A stretch of 64,000 nt of DNA from an alpha proteobacterium AAP38 (GTDB lineage Bacteria > Pseudomonadota > Alphaproteobacteria > Azospirillales > Azospirillaceae). Below the pieces are notes generated by a model, which was given only the letters and a program-made list of their open reading frames with translations, did no database searches and was not told the DNA's origin. Position numbers and translations under genes: made by a program. Location: contig LJHR01000035.1 of the NCBI GenBank assembly GCA_001296005.1, forward strand, positions 186,001 to 250,000, given 5' to 3'. The number at the start of each line of letters is the position of its first letter. Position 1 is the first letter of the stretch. Below are positions 17,605 to 25,743 of this stretch, in pieces.

Positions 17605-17641
17605 AAATGGAAAGGGGCGCCGACTCATAGCCGGCGCCCCT
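17605..17641 (-). terminator. Terminator of the soluble chemoreceptor gene
   Basis: A perfect 9-bp GC stem (17614-17622 with 17632-17640) followed on the minus strand by TTTCCATTTTT, 26 bases beyond the stop of the gene at 17667. Confidence 0.85.
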
Positions 17642-17666
17642 CAAACATTGTTCGTGATTTGACAGA

Positions 17667-18719
17667 TCAGTGCGCGGTCTCGCCACCTGTCTGGACGATG
17701 ACCCCGTACCAACCAAGGCCGCGATAGGTCTCGTATCCCGGTGTCAGGGCAAAACCGACCAGCCGCCCGAACCTGTCCACATAATGGCCCATGGGGCGCC
17801 CTTGGGTTTCCAGGGGGAAGGTTTCGGTCAATTGGCCGCGCCCGTCAGAGGACGCGATGATGCGACCGGAGGCATCGACCAGCAGGCACCGGGTGCTGGC
17901 CTCCTCACTGCGGTCCAGACGCACGCCGGCGGTGACGGCACGGGCCTGCGGCTCCCAATCGAAGAAGATGCCCATGGCGCCAATCACTTCCCCGTCCACA
18001 GCCCCGTCGCGGCGCACAGCGGTAGAGTATGTGGCGACCGTTCGGCCATCCAGAGCACCATTGGTGGTGACATCAACGACCGCGAAGTCGGACCCGTCGC
18101 GGGTATTCAGCGCCTGACGGAACCAGGGCTCATTGGCGACGTTGGTACCGATGGCCTGTGGAAAGCGGCGCGGACGACCCGTGGCGATGACCCGTCCGTT
18201 TCGGTCGGCCACCCAGAGGTCGAGATAGACCGTATAGCTGTCCAGGATCACGCCCAGACGGGATGAGGCGAAGGACGTTGCCTCTGCCGACGGCGCAGCC
18301 AGGCAATCCACAACGGCCTTGTCGGTTGCCCACCAGCGCACGTCGCAGGAACGCTCATACAGATTGCGATCGATGATCTCGATCATGTTCAGGGCCAGAT
18401 CGGCCAGCCGCTGCCCCCGGAAGCGGACCATTAGATCCTCGCCCACGGTCGCCATGCGATCCACGAGTTGCCCAATTTCTGTGCGTAGTTCACTGGCAAC
18501 GACGCTGACCTGTCGGGAAATGGAGTTCACTTCATTGGCCACCACCGCGAATCCGCGGCCCGCATCGCCCGCGCGCCCCGCCTCGATCAAGGCGTTGAAG
18601 GCGAGCATCTTGGTTGTGCGGTTGATGTCTTCAATGGCGGAAACCTTCTGGCTCGCCACGTCCAGCACATTGCGGGTGAGGTCGATCAGGCTGTTATCCA
18701 TGGGGTCTGCCTTTGTCAT
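17667..18719 (-). CDS. Soluble MCP-tip protein with C-terminal Cache-like domain
   Basis: Encodes 350 residues with no signal peptide or membrane segment. Residues about 20-75 contain the MCP hairpin tip (IEDINRTTKMLAFNALIEAG, then GRGFAVVANEV at 55-64), far shorter than a normal signalling domain. Residues about 115-345 resemble a PDC/Cache sensor: YLDLWVADRNGRVIATGRP, NVANEPWFRQAL, VDASGRIIASSDGRG. Cache domains are usually periplasmic and N-terminal; here the order is inverted and the protein looks cytoplasmic. The tip would let it join chemoreceptor arrays. ATG at 18701 is an alternative start. Confidence 0.82.
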   Translation of the reverse strand: MTKADPMDNSLIDLTRNVLDVASQKVSAIEDINRTTKMLAFNALIEAGRAGDAGRGFAVVANEVNSISRQVSVVASELRTEIGQLVDRMATVGEDLMVRFRGQRLADLALNMIEIIDRNLYERSCDVRWWATDKAVVDCLAAPSAEATSFASSRLGVILDSYTVYLDLWVADRNGRVIATGRPRRFPQAIGTNVANEPWFRQALNTRDGSDFAVVDVTTNGALDGRTVATYSTAVRRDGAVDGEVIGAMGIFFDWEPQARAVTAGVRLDRSEEASTRCLLVDASGRIIASSDGRGQLTETFPLETQGRPMGHYVDRFGRLVGFALTPGYETYRGLGWYGVIVQTGGETAH

Positions 18720-19285
18720 GCGCTAACAATCCACATGATAAAAAGCAATTTGCGTGCCCTTCCCTTAGGGAAACCTAAGCCTTTGAGATGTCAAAGAAGT
18801 TATCTTACGACGATACGGTACGATTGTTTCAAATGCCTATATATTGGGCATTTCAGCAGAAAATGCCGTAGCCGGTGGCGGTTACAATTGAAACAAATGC
18901 GTTTTTGTCCGTCAAAACGGCATTTTTGAAATTTGCCAGTCCGGAAACAAAACTGAAACCTGTTATGCCCGAAATGCATATCCCGATACGGATAAGGCAT
19001 AAGACCCATCGCGGTCTGGTCAGGGCGGCTTCTTGGCGGCCCGGAGAAGGCAATGTGACGGGTCGGCCAGGAGACCAAGGGGCGATAAGGTCCCCCGACC
19101 GGCCCGTCACCCAGCATGTCCGCCTTGGGGCAGCCGGACTGCTGGCGCCTTAGCCGTCGATGCTGGATGGGGCACGGCATCAACGGTATCAGGTTCGGAA
19201 GGACCCAGGGGACGGCAGGGAACCGCCCCCTGGGTGCTTTGTCCGGGACCGAAGACAGGGGCGATGCTCCGGCCTCGAACGAGTC
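18720..19285. other. Long non-coding stretch: AT-rich upstream part, structured GC-rich part
   Basis: No convincing gene is seen. From 18720 to about 19000 the sequence is AT-rich with repeated AAATGC/GCATTT words, including an inverted pair at 18831-18853. From about 19010 to 19260 it is GC-rich with several nested stems on the plus strand: about 19047-19108, CCAGCAT/ATGCTGG (about 19110-19167) enclosing GTCCG/CGGAC, and CCCAGGGG/CCCCTGGG (about 19204-19234). This could be a structured RNA or leader upstream of the XRE gene, but it matches no RNA family I know. Confidence 0.4.
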
Positions 19286-19345
19286 CAGTAATCCTGAAAC
19301 AGCGAGTTTATGTCAAGCGATTTTGTAATGAGCGAGTTTGAAATT
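19286..19345. promoter_or_regulatory. 60-bp shared regulatory element, copy A
   Basis: This segment aligns without gaps to 22161-22220; by eye about two thirds of the 60 positions match, with blocks CAGTAATC, TGAAAC, GTCAAGC, TTTTG and TTTGAAATT. Both copies lie upstream of an XRE regulator gene. On the minus strand each copy contains TTGAC(A/T) - 17 bases - GATTAC, a promoter-like pair. A shared operator or divergent promoter is the likely meaning. Confidence 0.6.
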
Positions 19346-19409
19346 TTGCCGCTTGCCCATGCGGAGCGGAAATGCGACTTTCTGGACAGGAAGTCTGGAG
19401 TATCCGTTT

Positions 19410-19739
19410 ATGGCCGCAGCCGCGACCCCGCGCGCCAAACCGCGTGGCGAGGAAAGTGAAAAGACGAAGCTGACCCGGCAGATGCGCCGGGACGCCGGTC
19501 GCTGGCTCAGCGCACAGCGCGAGAAGGCTGGTGTGACCCAGGCGCAGGTTGCCGATCATGTCGGCTATCGCTATTACACCTTCGTCAGTCAGGTCGAAGG
19601 CGGCCATGGCCGCGTTCCTTCCGAACATTTCGAACTGTGGGCCCAGGCGATCAGCGTGGACCCGCAGGTGTTTGCGAAGAAGCTCCTGGGTTTCTATGAA
19701 CCGGAAATCCACCGCCTGTTGTTTCCGATTGCAGAGTAA
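19410..19739 (+). CDS. XRE-family helix-turn-helix regulator, cassette A
   Basis: Encodes 109 residues from the ATG at 19410 (GGAG about 10 bases upstream); an ATG at 19338 in frame lacks a site. A basic, disordered N-terminus (1-30) precedes an XRE helix-turn-helix (about 35-75: LSAQREKAGVTQAQVADHVG, then [20 protein letters not shown]). The C-terminus ends FAKKLLGFYEPEIHRLLFP, shared with the paralogue at 22282. It is followed 71 bases later by an RTX-repeat gene on the same strand and probably regulates it and itself. Confidence 0.88.
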   Translation: MAAAATPRAKPRGEESEKTKLTRQMRRDAGRWLSAQREKAGVTQAQVADHVGYRYYTFVSQVEGGHGRVPSEHFELWAQAISVDPQVFAKKLLGFYEPEIHRLLFPIAE

Positions 19740-19810
19740 ACAGAATCAAAGGGCTTGAGGCGGGTGTCAGGGCTTGGGGCCAATGGCACCGTTAATCAAG
19801 GGGGGCACAT

Positions 19811-21364
19811 TTGGGCGACGTGCTGCGGTTCATACGGGCCGTGACGCAAACCGGCTACTGGACCAACCAGGAGAAGGCGGAGCTTTTCCGCCTGGCAGAG
19901 GATCTGTCTGCCCATGGTGCGGGGATCGAAACGGCAACCGGCATCAGCGACACCGGCGACCCCTGGTTCATTGTCTATGAGGCGGAAACCGGCGACGTGC
20001 TGGTGCATGTCGCGCGTATCGCCGGCAAATTCGTCGTCCATGACATGTCGGGCGATCTGCTGCTGGAAGGCGATGATCTGCGCCGTCTGGTCAACCGCAC
20101 CTCCGGCGTGGAAGCGGCAGAGGCAGCGAACGGCAATTACAACAATGTGGTCGTTCTGGCGGCCTTAGCCCTGGTCGTCGATTTCTTCCTGAACACGGAA
20201 AAGGCGCAGGCCGCACCGCAGGAAGAGCCGGAAATGCCGCTGGCTTTGGCGGCGGCGGCCATTGCGGTGCATACCCATATCGACCTGCCCCCGCCCGAGC
20301 CGGCAACCGCAGACAAGGCAGCAGCCGACAGGTCGCATGGACAAGGACAATGGTCCGCCCTGCCCGTGGTTGGCGAAAGCATGATCCTGACGGCCGCGGA
20401 CCGGGCCGGACGCAGCACCACGGACAGCCTGTCCCGCCAACCCTCCGCCACCAGGACGGAGGGGGTGGCGCATCTGGCCGCCCTGCCCTTCCCGTCGCCG
20501 GATACTACACCGGTATCGCTGACCGGGACGGATGGGGACGATGTGCTGACCGGTGGGGCGGGCAACGACACGCTGGTTGGCGGGGCCGGCAATGACCTGC
20601 TGATTGGCGGTGACGGAAATGATCTGCTGATCGGCGGAGCCGGCAACGACACACTGGTCGGCGGCAATGGCCATGACACGCTGAAAGGTGGCGACGGTAA
20701 CGATACGCTGGTGGTTGACAGCCAGGACGTCGCCGAAGGCGGTGCAGGCGCCGACCGCTTCATCATCACCGACAATCTGGTCGGCCACTGGGTCGCGTTG
20801 AAACAGGCCGGCGAGGCCGTGCCGTTCATCAACAGCATTCAGGATTTCAAGCTGGTCGAAGGCGACAGCCTGAACTTCGCGGCGGGGCACTGGCAGGTAT
20901 CGGTTCAGGTCCTGGCGCCGGGCGGCGGACAGAAGCCGGACCCCGCACCAGATCCCGAGATCAAGGGCGGTGACGACAAGGGCGTCATCGACAATGGTCA
21001 GGATGGCGATGGCGGCAACCGCATCGTTGATACCGGCCCTGCACATCCAACAGTCCCGACGGAGAATGACAGCGGCACTGAAGGTGCTGGCGGTGGCGGT
21101 GACTTCGGAATCACGTCCGGCGGCGATGGCCATACCAGCTTCGTCCCCCCCGGCAACAGTCTGCTGCCCAGCGGCAATGGCGGGGATGGCGGTTTCACCG
21201 AGATTGAGCTGGATACGGACGGCGACGGTGTGATCGACATGATCCTGCGGGTGCGAGCCACGATGTCGGATGACCGCGCGGACAACACCGGCGATCTCAC
21301 CTCCGCCGACCATATGACCATCACCGGTATCGAACCGGGTGTCGATAGCGGCTATTGGGGTTGA
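19811..21364 (+). CDS. RTX calcium-binding repeat protein with conserved unnamed N-terminal domain, cassette A
   Basis: Encodes 517 residues from a TTG preceded by AAGGGGGG. Residues 1-97 form a compact domain ([55 protein letters not shown]) nearly identical in pattern to the protein at 22653. A hydrophobic segment (about 115-133) follows, then a variable linker, then five or six GGxGxDxLx calcium-binding nonapeptide repeats (about 240-300). The C-terminal part has acidic glycine-rich linkers, an EF-hand-like DTDGDGVID (about 473) and ends SGYWG. RTX proteins are usually exported by type I secretion, but no exporter is nearby. Surface adhesion or matrix roles are possible. Confidence 0.85.
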   Translation: MGDVLRFIRAVTQTGYWTNQEKAELFRLAEDLSAHGAGIETATGISDTGDPWFIVYEAETGDVLVHVARIAGKFVVHDMSGDLLLEGDDLRRLVNRTSGVEAAEAANGNYNNVVVLAALALVVDFFLNTEKAQAAPQEEPEMPLALAAAAIAVHTHIDLPPPEPATADKAAADRSHGQGQWSALPVVGESMILTAADRAGRSTTDSLSRQPSATRTEGVAHLAALPFPSPDTTPVSLTGTDGDDVLTGGAGNDTLVGGAGNDLLIGGDGNDLLIGGAGNDTLVGGNGHDTLKGGDGNDTLVVDSQDVAEGGAGADRFIITDNLVGHWVALKQAGEAVPFINSIQDFKLVEGDSLNFAAGHWQVSVQVLAPGGGQKPDPAPDPEIKGGDDKGVIDNGQDGDGGNRIVDTGPAHPTVPTENDSGTEGAGGGGDFGITSGGDGHTSFVPPGNSLLPSGNGGDGGFTEIELDTDGDGVIDMILRVRATMSDDRADNTGDLTSADHMTITGIEPGVDSGYWG

Positions 21365-21396
21365 ACGCCCGCGCCGTCAGTCAATGACACCAACCG

Positions 21397-21455
21397 GTTG
21401 CGGCGGGCCGGGTTCGTCCCATTCTGACCAATGGGTCGTATATGCCCGGCCCGCC
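21397..21455. terminator. Putative terminator after cassette A
   Basis: A long GC stem joins GCGGCGGGCCGGG (about 21398-21410) and CCCGGCCCGCCGC (about 21444-21456). A second inverted repeat, CGGCCGTCA with TGACGGCCG (about 21460-21495), follows. They sit between the convergent RTX gene and the repeat-protein gene. T-runs are poor. Confidence 0.4.
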
Positions 21456-21543
21456 GCCCGGCCGTCATCCGTGGATCAGACGTCGTGACGGCCGGACCCT
21501 TCCCATGATGCGACCGACCATCAGGTCATGCCGCACCATCGGA

Positions 21544-22089
21544 TCAGATCCAGCCGGCGTTGAAGCCGTCCAGCAGGGCGCCGGTCAGCGTCGACGGATC
21601 AACCATCAGACGGCCGCCTTCGATACCTTCCACCGACACCGGCTCCGTGACGCCCAGCGACAGTTCGAAAATCGACCCGTCAAGCAGCGTCAGGCTGACG
21701 ACACCGTCCAGAACGCTGAAAGACTGGAAGCCGAAGCCGGCCAGCTGCACGAACTCTTCCGGCAGCAGCGCGTTCCAGTCCAGGGCACCGAAGTTGAACT
21801 CACCAAGGGTGATGGAGCTGACGGCGCTGAAGTCGAAATCGACCGGCAGGATGTTGAAAACGCCATCGCCCGGCATCGGGAACGGCAGAATGGTGAAGAC
21901 GCCGTCATCCGTGGGCAGCGGATAGGGCAGGATCGTCATCTGACCATCCTCAACCGGCATGATGGTGACCACACCATCATCACCCGGCATGGGGAACGGC
22001 AGAATCTTCACCTCACCGCCGATGACCGGCAGGGAGGTGATGGTCACTTCACCAGCGGGCGGCAGACCCGCATTATCAGCAACAAACAT
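21544..22089 (-). CDS. Short-repeat protein between the two RTX cassettes
   Basis: Encodes 181 residues from an ATG preceded by AGGAGAAAAAGAG. Residues about 10-90 hold roughly six tandem repeats of 11-14 residues with the pattern G-x-[VF]-x-I-[LM]-P, often followed by PMPGDDG (for example VKILPFPMPGDDG and MTILPYPLPTDDG). The C-terminal half (FGFQSFSVLDGVVSLTLLDG, ELSLGVTEPV) is beta-rich and not repetitive. There is no signal peptide and no recognised family. It is transcribed divergently from the second XRE gene, with the 60-bp element between them, so it likely belongs to the same regulatory unit. Confidence 0.72.
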   Translation of the reverse strand: MFVADNAGLPPAGEVTITSLPVIGGEVKILPFPMPGDDGVVTIMPVEDGQMTILPYPLPTDDGVFTILPFPMPGDGVFNILPVDFDFSAVSSITLGEFNFGALDWNALLPEEFVQLAGFGFQSFSVLDGVVSLTLLDGSIFELSLGVTEPVSVEGIEGGRLMVDPSTLTGALLDGFNAGWI

Positions 22090-22160
22090 CTCTTTTTCTC
22101 CTGAGGAATGCGAAGCACCACATCGGCGGGAAGGGTCCCGTCCGCGGCCGTCGCAATGTA

Positions 22161-22220
22161 CAGTAATCTTGAAACTTGAATTTACAGTCAAGCATTTTTG
22201 AAACTATGTTATTTGAAATT
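22161..22220. promoter_or_regulatory. 60-bp shared regulatory element, copy B
   Basis: Second copy of the element at 19286-19345. On the minus strand TTGACT - 17 bases - GATTAC points to the repeat-protein gene ending at 21544. On the plus strand TTTACA (22181-22186) - 18 bases - TATGTT points to the XRE gene. It therefore looks like a divergent promoter/operator region. Confidence 0.6.
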
Positions 22221-22281
22221 CAATCTTGCGCATACAACAGGCTTGTGTCAGCGTTGACGGCAGTGGAGCGTGGAGGCGGTG

Positions 22282-22623
22282 ATGATCACGGAACCCGAAC
22301 AGCGGACGAAAACCCGCCCGGCGGACAATCCGAAAGCCAAGCAGACCAAGGAGATGCGCAAGCAGGCCGGCAAATGGCTGTCGGCACGGCGCGAGGCGGC
22401 GGGCATCACCCAGGCGCAGTTGGCCGAACAGGTTGGCTATCGCTACTACACCTTCGTCAGCCAGGTGGAGGGCGGCCATGGCCGCGTTCCGTCCGAGCAT
22501 TTTCAGCAATGGGCCGACTGTATCGGCGTTCCGCGGCAGGATTTCGCCAAAATGCTGCTGCGCTTTTATGAACCCGATGTTTTCCGCCTGCTGTTTCCAA
22601 GCGATGTGACGGGCCGGGCCTAA
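22282..22623 (+). CDS. XRE-family helix-turn-helix regulator, cassette B
   Basis: Encodes 113 residues from the ATG at 22282, which has GGAGG five bases upstream (an in-frame GTG at 22270 overlaps that site). The helix-turn-helix (about 38-78; [40 protein letters not shown]) and the C-terminal [19 protein letters not shown] tail closely match the regulator at 19410. The RTX gene starts 29 bases after its stop, so the two are one operon. Autoregulation through the 60-bp element is inferred. Confidence 0.88.
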   Translation: MITEPEQRTKTRPADNPKAKQTKEMRKQAGKWLSARREAAGITQAQLAEQVGYRYYTFVSQVEGGHGRVPSEHFQQWADCIGVPRQDFAKMLLRFYEPDVFRLLFPSDVTGRA

Positions 22624-22652
22624 AAGCGGTCGGTCAAAAGGGGGAGGAACCC

Positions 22653-23951
22653 TTGGGGGATGTGCTGAGTTTCATCCGGGCCGTGGCACGCACCGGACAA
22701 TGGACGAGCCAGGAAAAGGCCGAGCTGTTCCGGCTGTCCGATGCATTGTCGGCGGAAAATGTGGAGATCGAGACTGCCTCCGGCATCAGCGACGCCGGTG
22801 ATCCCTGGTTCGTGATCTATCACGCTGGGACAGGCGACATTCTGGTGCATGTGGCCCGGATCGCGGGCAAGTTCATCGTACATGAAATGTCGCGCGACCT
22901 GCTGGTCGAAGGCGATGATCTGCGCCGCCTGCTGACCCGCGCCACAGGCCGTGGCGAGGATTCCTTGGGTCAGGCGCAGAATGTGGTGGTGCTGGCCGCC
23001 CTAGCGATGGTCGTGGACTTCTATTTGTCCACCGAACCGGCCAGCGCGGCGGAAATGGCAGACGACCTTCATGTCATCGCCCCTGCCCTGCCCGCCCTGG
23101 CATTTCTGGCCGACCCCGGCAATGATACGCCGCCTGGCAGCATCATATCCCATGAAGGGGATAAGGATCGCTCACACGTGGTCCCACTGCCACTGCTGAT
23201 CAATAGCGGCACTCCAGAATCGGTTTCAAAGGAAGAGACGGCTTCTGCCATCGTGCAACCGGTGCCGGTGCCCATCCATCAGCCGGTTCAGATCATGCCA
23301 GCCGATCCGGTGCGGATCATCCAGACGGCTGACCTGACCCTTATCGGCGGTGCCGGCAATGATGTGCTGCGCGGTGGCGCCGGCCATGACCTGCTGGTTG
23401 GCGGCGATGGCGATGATCTGCTGCTGGGCGGGGCCGGAAATGACACGCTGATCGGTGGGGCGGGCCGGGACACGCTGGTTGGTGTCGATGGTGATGACAC
23501 CCTGATCCTGGACCGCGATGACATCGCCATCGGCGGCGCCGGTGCCGACAATTTCGTCATCACCGACGATGTCGTCGGCTCCTGGGTCAGCCTGTCGAAT
23601 AACGGACAGCGCATCAATCTGGCCAACCAGATCCTGGATTTCCGGGCCGTGGAGGGCGACCGTCTGTCCTTCCAGACCGCGGACTGGATCGTGACGGTCA
23701 TCAGCGGGGGCGAAAACATCGCCCTGCCGGAAGATGATGGCCGGATCAGCGGCACCAATGTGGAGATCGATCTGGACGGCGACGGCCAGATCGACAGCGT
23801 GCTGAATGTTCTGCCCGGCAGCAGCGTCAATGTTTCGACAGCCAGCAGCAGTGCCATTGGCCTGTTCAATCTGCCGCTTTCCAGTCTGATGGCCATCACG
23901 GCACAGACATCGGCACCCGCTGGCGCCACCGATACCGGCTTCTGGGGTTAA
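22653..23951 (+). CDS. RTX calcium-binding repeat protein with conserved unnamed N-terminal domain, cassette B
   Basis: Encodes 432 residues from a TTG with a strong GGGGAGGA site. Residues 1-97 match the cassette A protein closely ([50 protein letters not shown]). A hydrophobic segment is at about 110-128. RTX nonapeptide repeats span about 230-288 ([20 protein letters not shown] and following). After them [13 protein letters not shown] parallels [13 protein letters not shown] in cassette A, then an EF-hand-like DLDGDGQID, and the chain ends TGFWG. It lacks the long acidic linkers of the paralogue. Destination is probably cell surface or medium. Confidence 0.86.
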   Translation: MGDVLSFIRAVARTGQWTSQEKAELFRLSDALSAENVEIETASGISDAGDPWFVIYHAGTGDILVHVARIAGKFIVHEMSRDLLVEGDDLRRLLTRATGRGEDSLGQAQNVVVLAALAMVVDFYLSTEPASAAEMADDLHVIAPALPALAFLADPGNDTPPGSIISHEGDKDRSHVVPLPLLINSGTPESVSKEETASAIVQPVPVPIHQPVQIMPADPVRIIQTADLTLIGGAGNDVLRGGAGHDLLVGGDGDDLLLGGAGNDTLIGGAGRDTLVGVDGDDTLILDRDDIAIGGAGADNFVITDDVVGSWVSLSNNGQRINLANQILDFRAVEGDRLSFQTADWIVTVISGGENIALPEDDGRISGTNVEIDLDGDGQIDSVLNVLPGSSVNVSTASSSAIGLFNLPLSSLMAITAQTSAPAGATDTGFWG

Positions 23952-23978
23952 TCAGCCCCACCCCGTTAGCCGGGAAAG

Positions 23979-24010
23979 CAAAGGCCCCGTCGCCAGGCGG
24001 GGCCTTTGTG
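23979..24010 (+). terminator. Terminator of cassette B
   Basis: Perfect 10-bp stem (AAAGGCCCCG at 23980-23989, CGGGGCCTTT at 23998-24007) 28 bases after the RTX stop. Confidence 0.85.
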
Positions 24011-24029
24011 CATTTCGGACCGTTTAAAT

Positions 24030-24062
24030 GCAAAACGGCGGGGGATCGCTCCCCCGCCGTTG
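24030..24062 (-). terminator. Terminator of lpd
   Basis: Perfect 11-bp stem (24034-24044 with 24051-24061) followed on the minus strand by TTTTG, 24 bases beyond the lpd stop. Confidence 0.85.
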
Positions 24063-24085
24063 CATGGATCATGCCGTGAGGCGGA

Positions 24086-25486
24086 TCAGTAATGGATGGC
24101 GCGACCATAAGCGGCCAGGACCGACTCATGCATCATTTCCGACAGGGTGGGGTGCGGGAAGACGGTGTGCATGAACTCGGCTTCAGTCAGTTCCGCCGTC
24201 TTGCCGATGGTATAGCCCTGGATCAGCTCGGTCACTTCCGCGCCGATCATGTGGGCGCCCAGCAGTTCCCCGGTCTTGGCGTCGAACACGGTCTTGACCA
24301 GACCTTCCGGCTCACCCAGTGCGATGGCCTTGCCATTGCCGATGAACGGGAAGCGACCGACCTTGATCTCATACCCGGCAGCCTTGGCCTTGGCTTCCGT
24401 CAGGCCGACGCTGGCAACCTGCGGGAAGGAATAGGTGCAGCCGGGGATGTTGGACTTGTCCATGGTGTGGACATGCGGCAAGCCTGCGATCTTCTCCACG
24501 CAGATGATGCCTTCATGGCTGGCCTTGTGCGCCAGCCAGGGAGCACCGGCCACGTCGCCGATGGCATAGACGCCGGGTTCATCGGTGCGGCCATAGCCGT
24601 CATTGACGATGTGGCCGCGATCCAGCTTGACCTTGGTATTTTCCAGGCCCAGCCCTTCGGTATTGGCGACGATGCCAACGGCGGAGATGATGCGGTCAAC
24701 GGTGACCGTCTCGACCTTGCCGCCCACATCGATATGGGCCGTCACGCTGTCGGCATGGCGGTCCAGCTTCACCACCTTGGCACCGGTCTTGATCTTGATG
24801 CCTTGCTTGGTGAAGGCCTTGGCGGCAAAGGCGCTGATTTCCTCATCTTCGACCGGCAGGATGCGGTCCACGACCTCAACCAGGGTCACATCAACGCCCA
24901 TGGCCTTGTAGAAGCAGGCAAATTCCACGCCGATAGCACCCGTGCCGATGACCAGCATCGACTTCGGCGTGGCCGTCGGCACCATGGCTTCCTTATAGGT
25001 CCAGACCAGCTTGCCATCCGGCTCCAGGCCCGGCAGCACACGGGCGCGGGCACCGGTGGCGATGATGATGTGCTTGGCCGCTGCGTCGGTCACCTTGCCA
25101 TCCTTGGCGGTGACGGCGATCTTACCGCCGCCCAGCAGCTTGGCGGAACCGTCCAGGACGGTGACCTTGTTCTTCTTCAGCAGGCCCTTGACGCCGGCCG
25201 AAAGCTGGTTGGCCACACCGCGCGAGCGCTTGACGATGGCTTCAACGTCCAGCGTCACCTTGCCCTCGACCTTGATGCCGTAGGCCTGGGAATGCTGGAT
25301 GTAATGGGCAATCTCGGCAGAGCGCAGCAGGGCCTTGGTCGGGATGCAGCCCCAGTTCAGGCAGATGCCGCCCAGATGCTCCCGCTCCACCACGGCGGTC
25401 TTCATGCCCAACTGGGCAGCGCGGATAGCGGCGACGTAACCGCCGGGGCCGGCGCCGATGACGATGAGGTCGAAATTCTCGGCCAT
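24086..25486 (-). CDS. lpdA: Dihydrolipoamide dehydrogenase (E3)
   Basis: Encodes 466 residues of the flavoprotein that reoxidises lipoyl groups of the pyruvate dehydrogenase complex with NAD+. GAGPGGYVAA at 11-20 binds FAD. The redox disulfide is C42/C47 in GGICLNWGCIPTK. A second Rossmann motif GTGAIGVEFA binds NAD, and the C-terminal HPHPTLSEMMHE supplies the active-site His-Glu pair. It lies at the end of the pdhA-pdhB-aceF-lpd block, separated from aceF by a 257-bp gap with an inverted repeat, so it may have its own promoter as well. Confidence 0.96.
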   Translation of the reverse strand: MAENFDLIVIGAGPGGYVAAIRAAQLGMKTAVVEREHLGGICLNWGCIPTKALLRSAEIAHYIQHSQAYGIKVEGKVTLDVEAIVKRSRGVANQLSAGVKGLLKKNKVTVLDGSAKLLGGGKIAVTAKDGKVTDAAAKHIIIATGARARVLPGLEPDGKLVWTYKEAMVPTATPKSMLVIGTGAIGVEFACFYKAMGVDVTLVEVVDRILPVEDEEISAFAAKAFTKQGIKIKTGAKVVKLDRHADSVTAHIDVGGKVETVTVDRIISAVGIVANTEGLGLENTKVKLDRGHIVNDGYGRTDEPGVYAIGDVAGAPWLAHKASHEGIICVEKIAGLPHVHTMDKSNIPGCTYSFPQVASVGLTEAKAKAAGYEIKVGRFPFIGNGKAIALGEPEGLVKTVFDAKTGELLGAHMIGAEVTELIQGYTIGKTAELTEAEFMHTVFPHPTLSEMMHESVLAAYGRAIHY

Positions 25487-25560
25487 GATTTTGGTCCTTC
25501 CTGTCAGGGGCGCCGGCGGTCAGTGATGGGAGGCTTCGCGCCTCGACCATCGCCACTTTG

Positions 25561-25695
25561 CCCCACCGTCATCCCGGCGATAGGCCGGGACCCAGGGGCC
25601 GCAAGCCCAACGTTTCAGCAGCTTTTGAGGTGCAAACCCTACCGTGGTGCCCTTGGCCCCTGGGTCCCGGCTTATCGCCGGGATGACGGTAGGGG
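25561..25695. repeat. 135-bp inverted-repeat element between aceF and lpd
   Basis: Two arms of about 40 bases (25561-25600 and 25655-25695) are nearly perfect reverse complements, starting with CCCCACCGTCATCCCGGCG and ending in GGCCCCTGG-type sequence; 54 bases lie between. The GTCATCCCGGCG core is common in alphaproteobacterial intergenic repeats. It could be a small non-autonomous mobile element or fold into mRNA within the operon. Confidence 0.75.
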
Positions 25696-25743
25696 GAGGA
25701 TGAGAGGGGTCCGAATCCCACCGGAATTCGAACCCCATTTTCA

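Noticed and set aside
17293..17727. GTG frame on the plus strand with an apparent AGGGAGG site
   Set aside because: The site is the loop of the minus-strand hairpin, the protein is Arg/Cys-rich without pattern, and it runs into the terminator and end of the next gene.
19060..19080. Cobalamin riboswitch suggested by CCAGGAGACC
   Set aside because: The other conserved boxes of that riboswitch are missing and the downstream gene is a regulator, not a B12 gene.
19188..19215. SRP RNA tip suggested by CAGGTTCGGAAGGA
   Set aside because: The conserved AAGCAGCC half of the SRP loop is absent.
20165..21313. Frame antisense to the cassette A RTX gene
   Set aside because: Repetitive composition reflects the RTX repeat DNA; the plus-strand protein has clear calcium-binding repeats.
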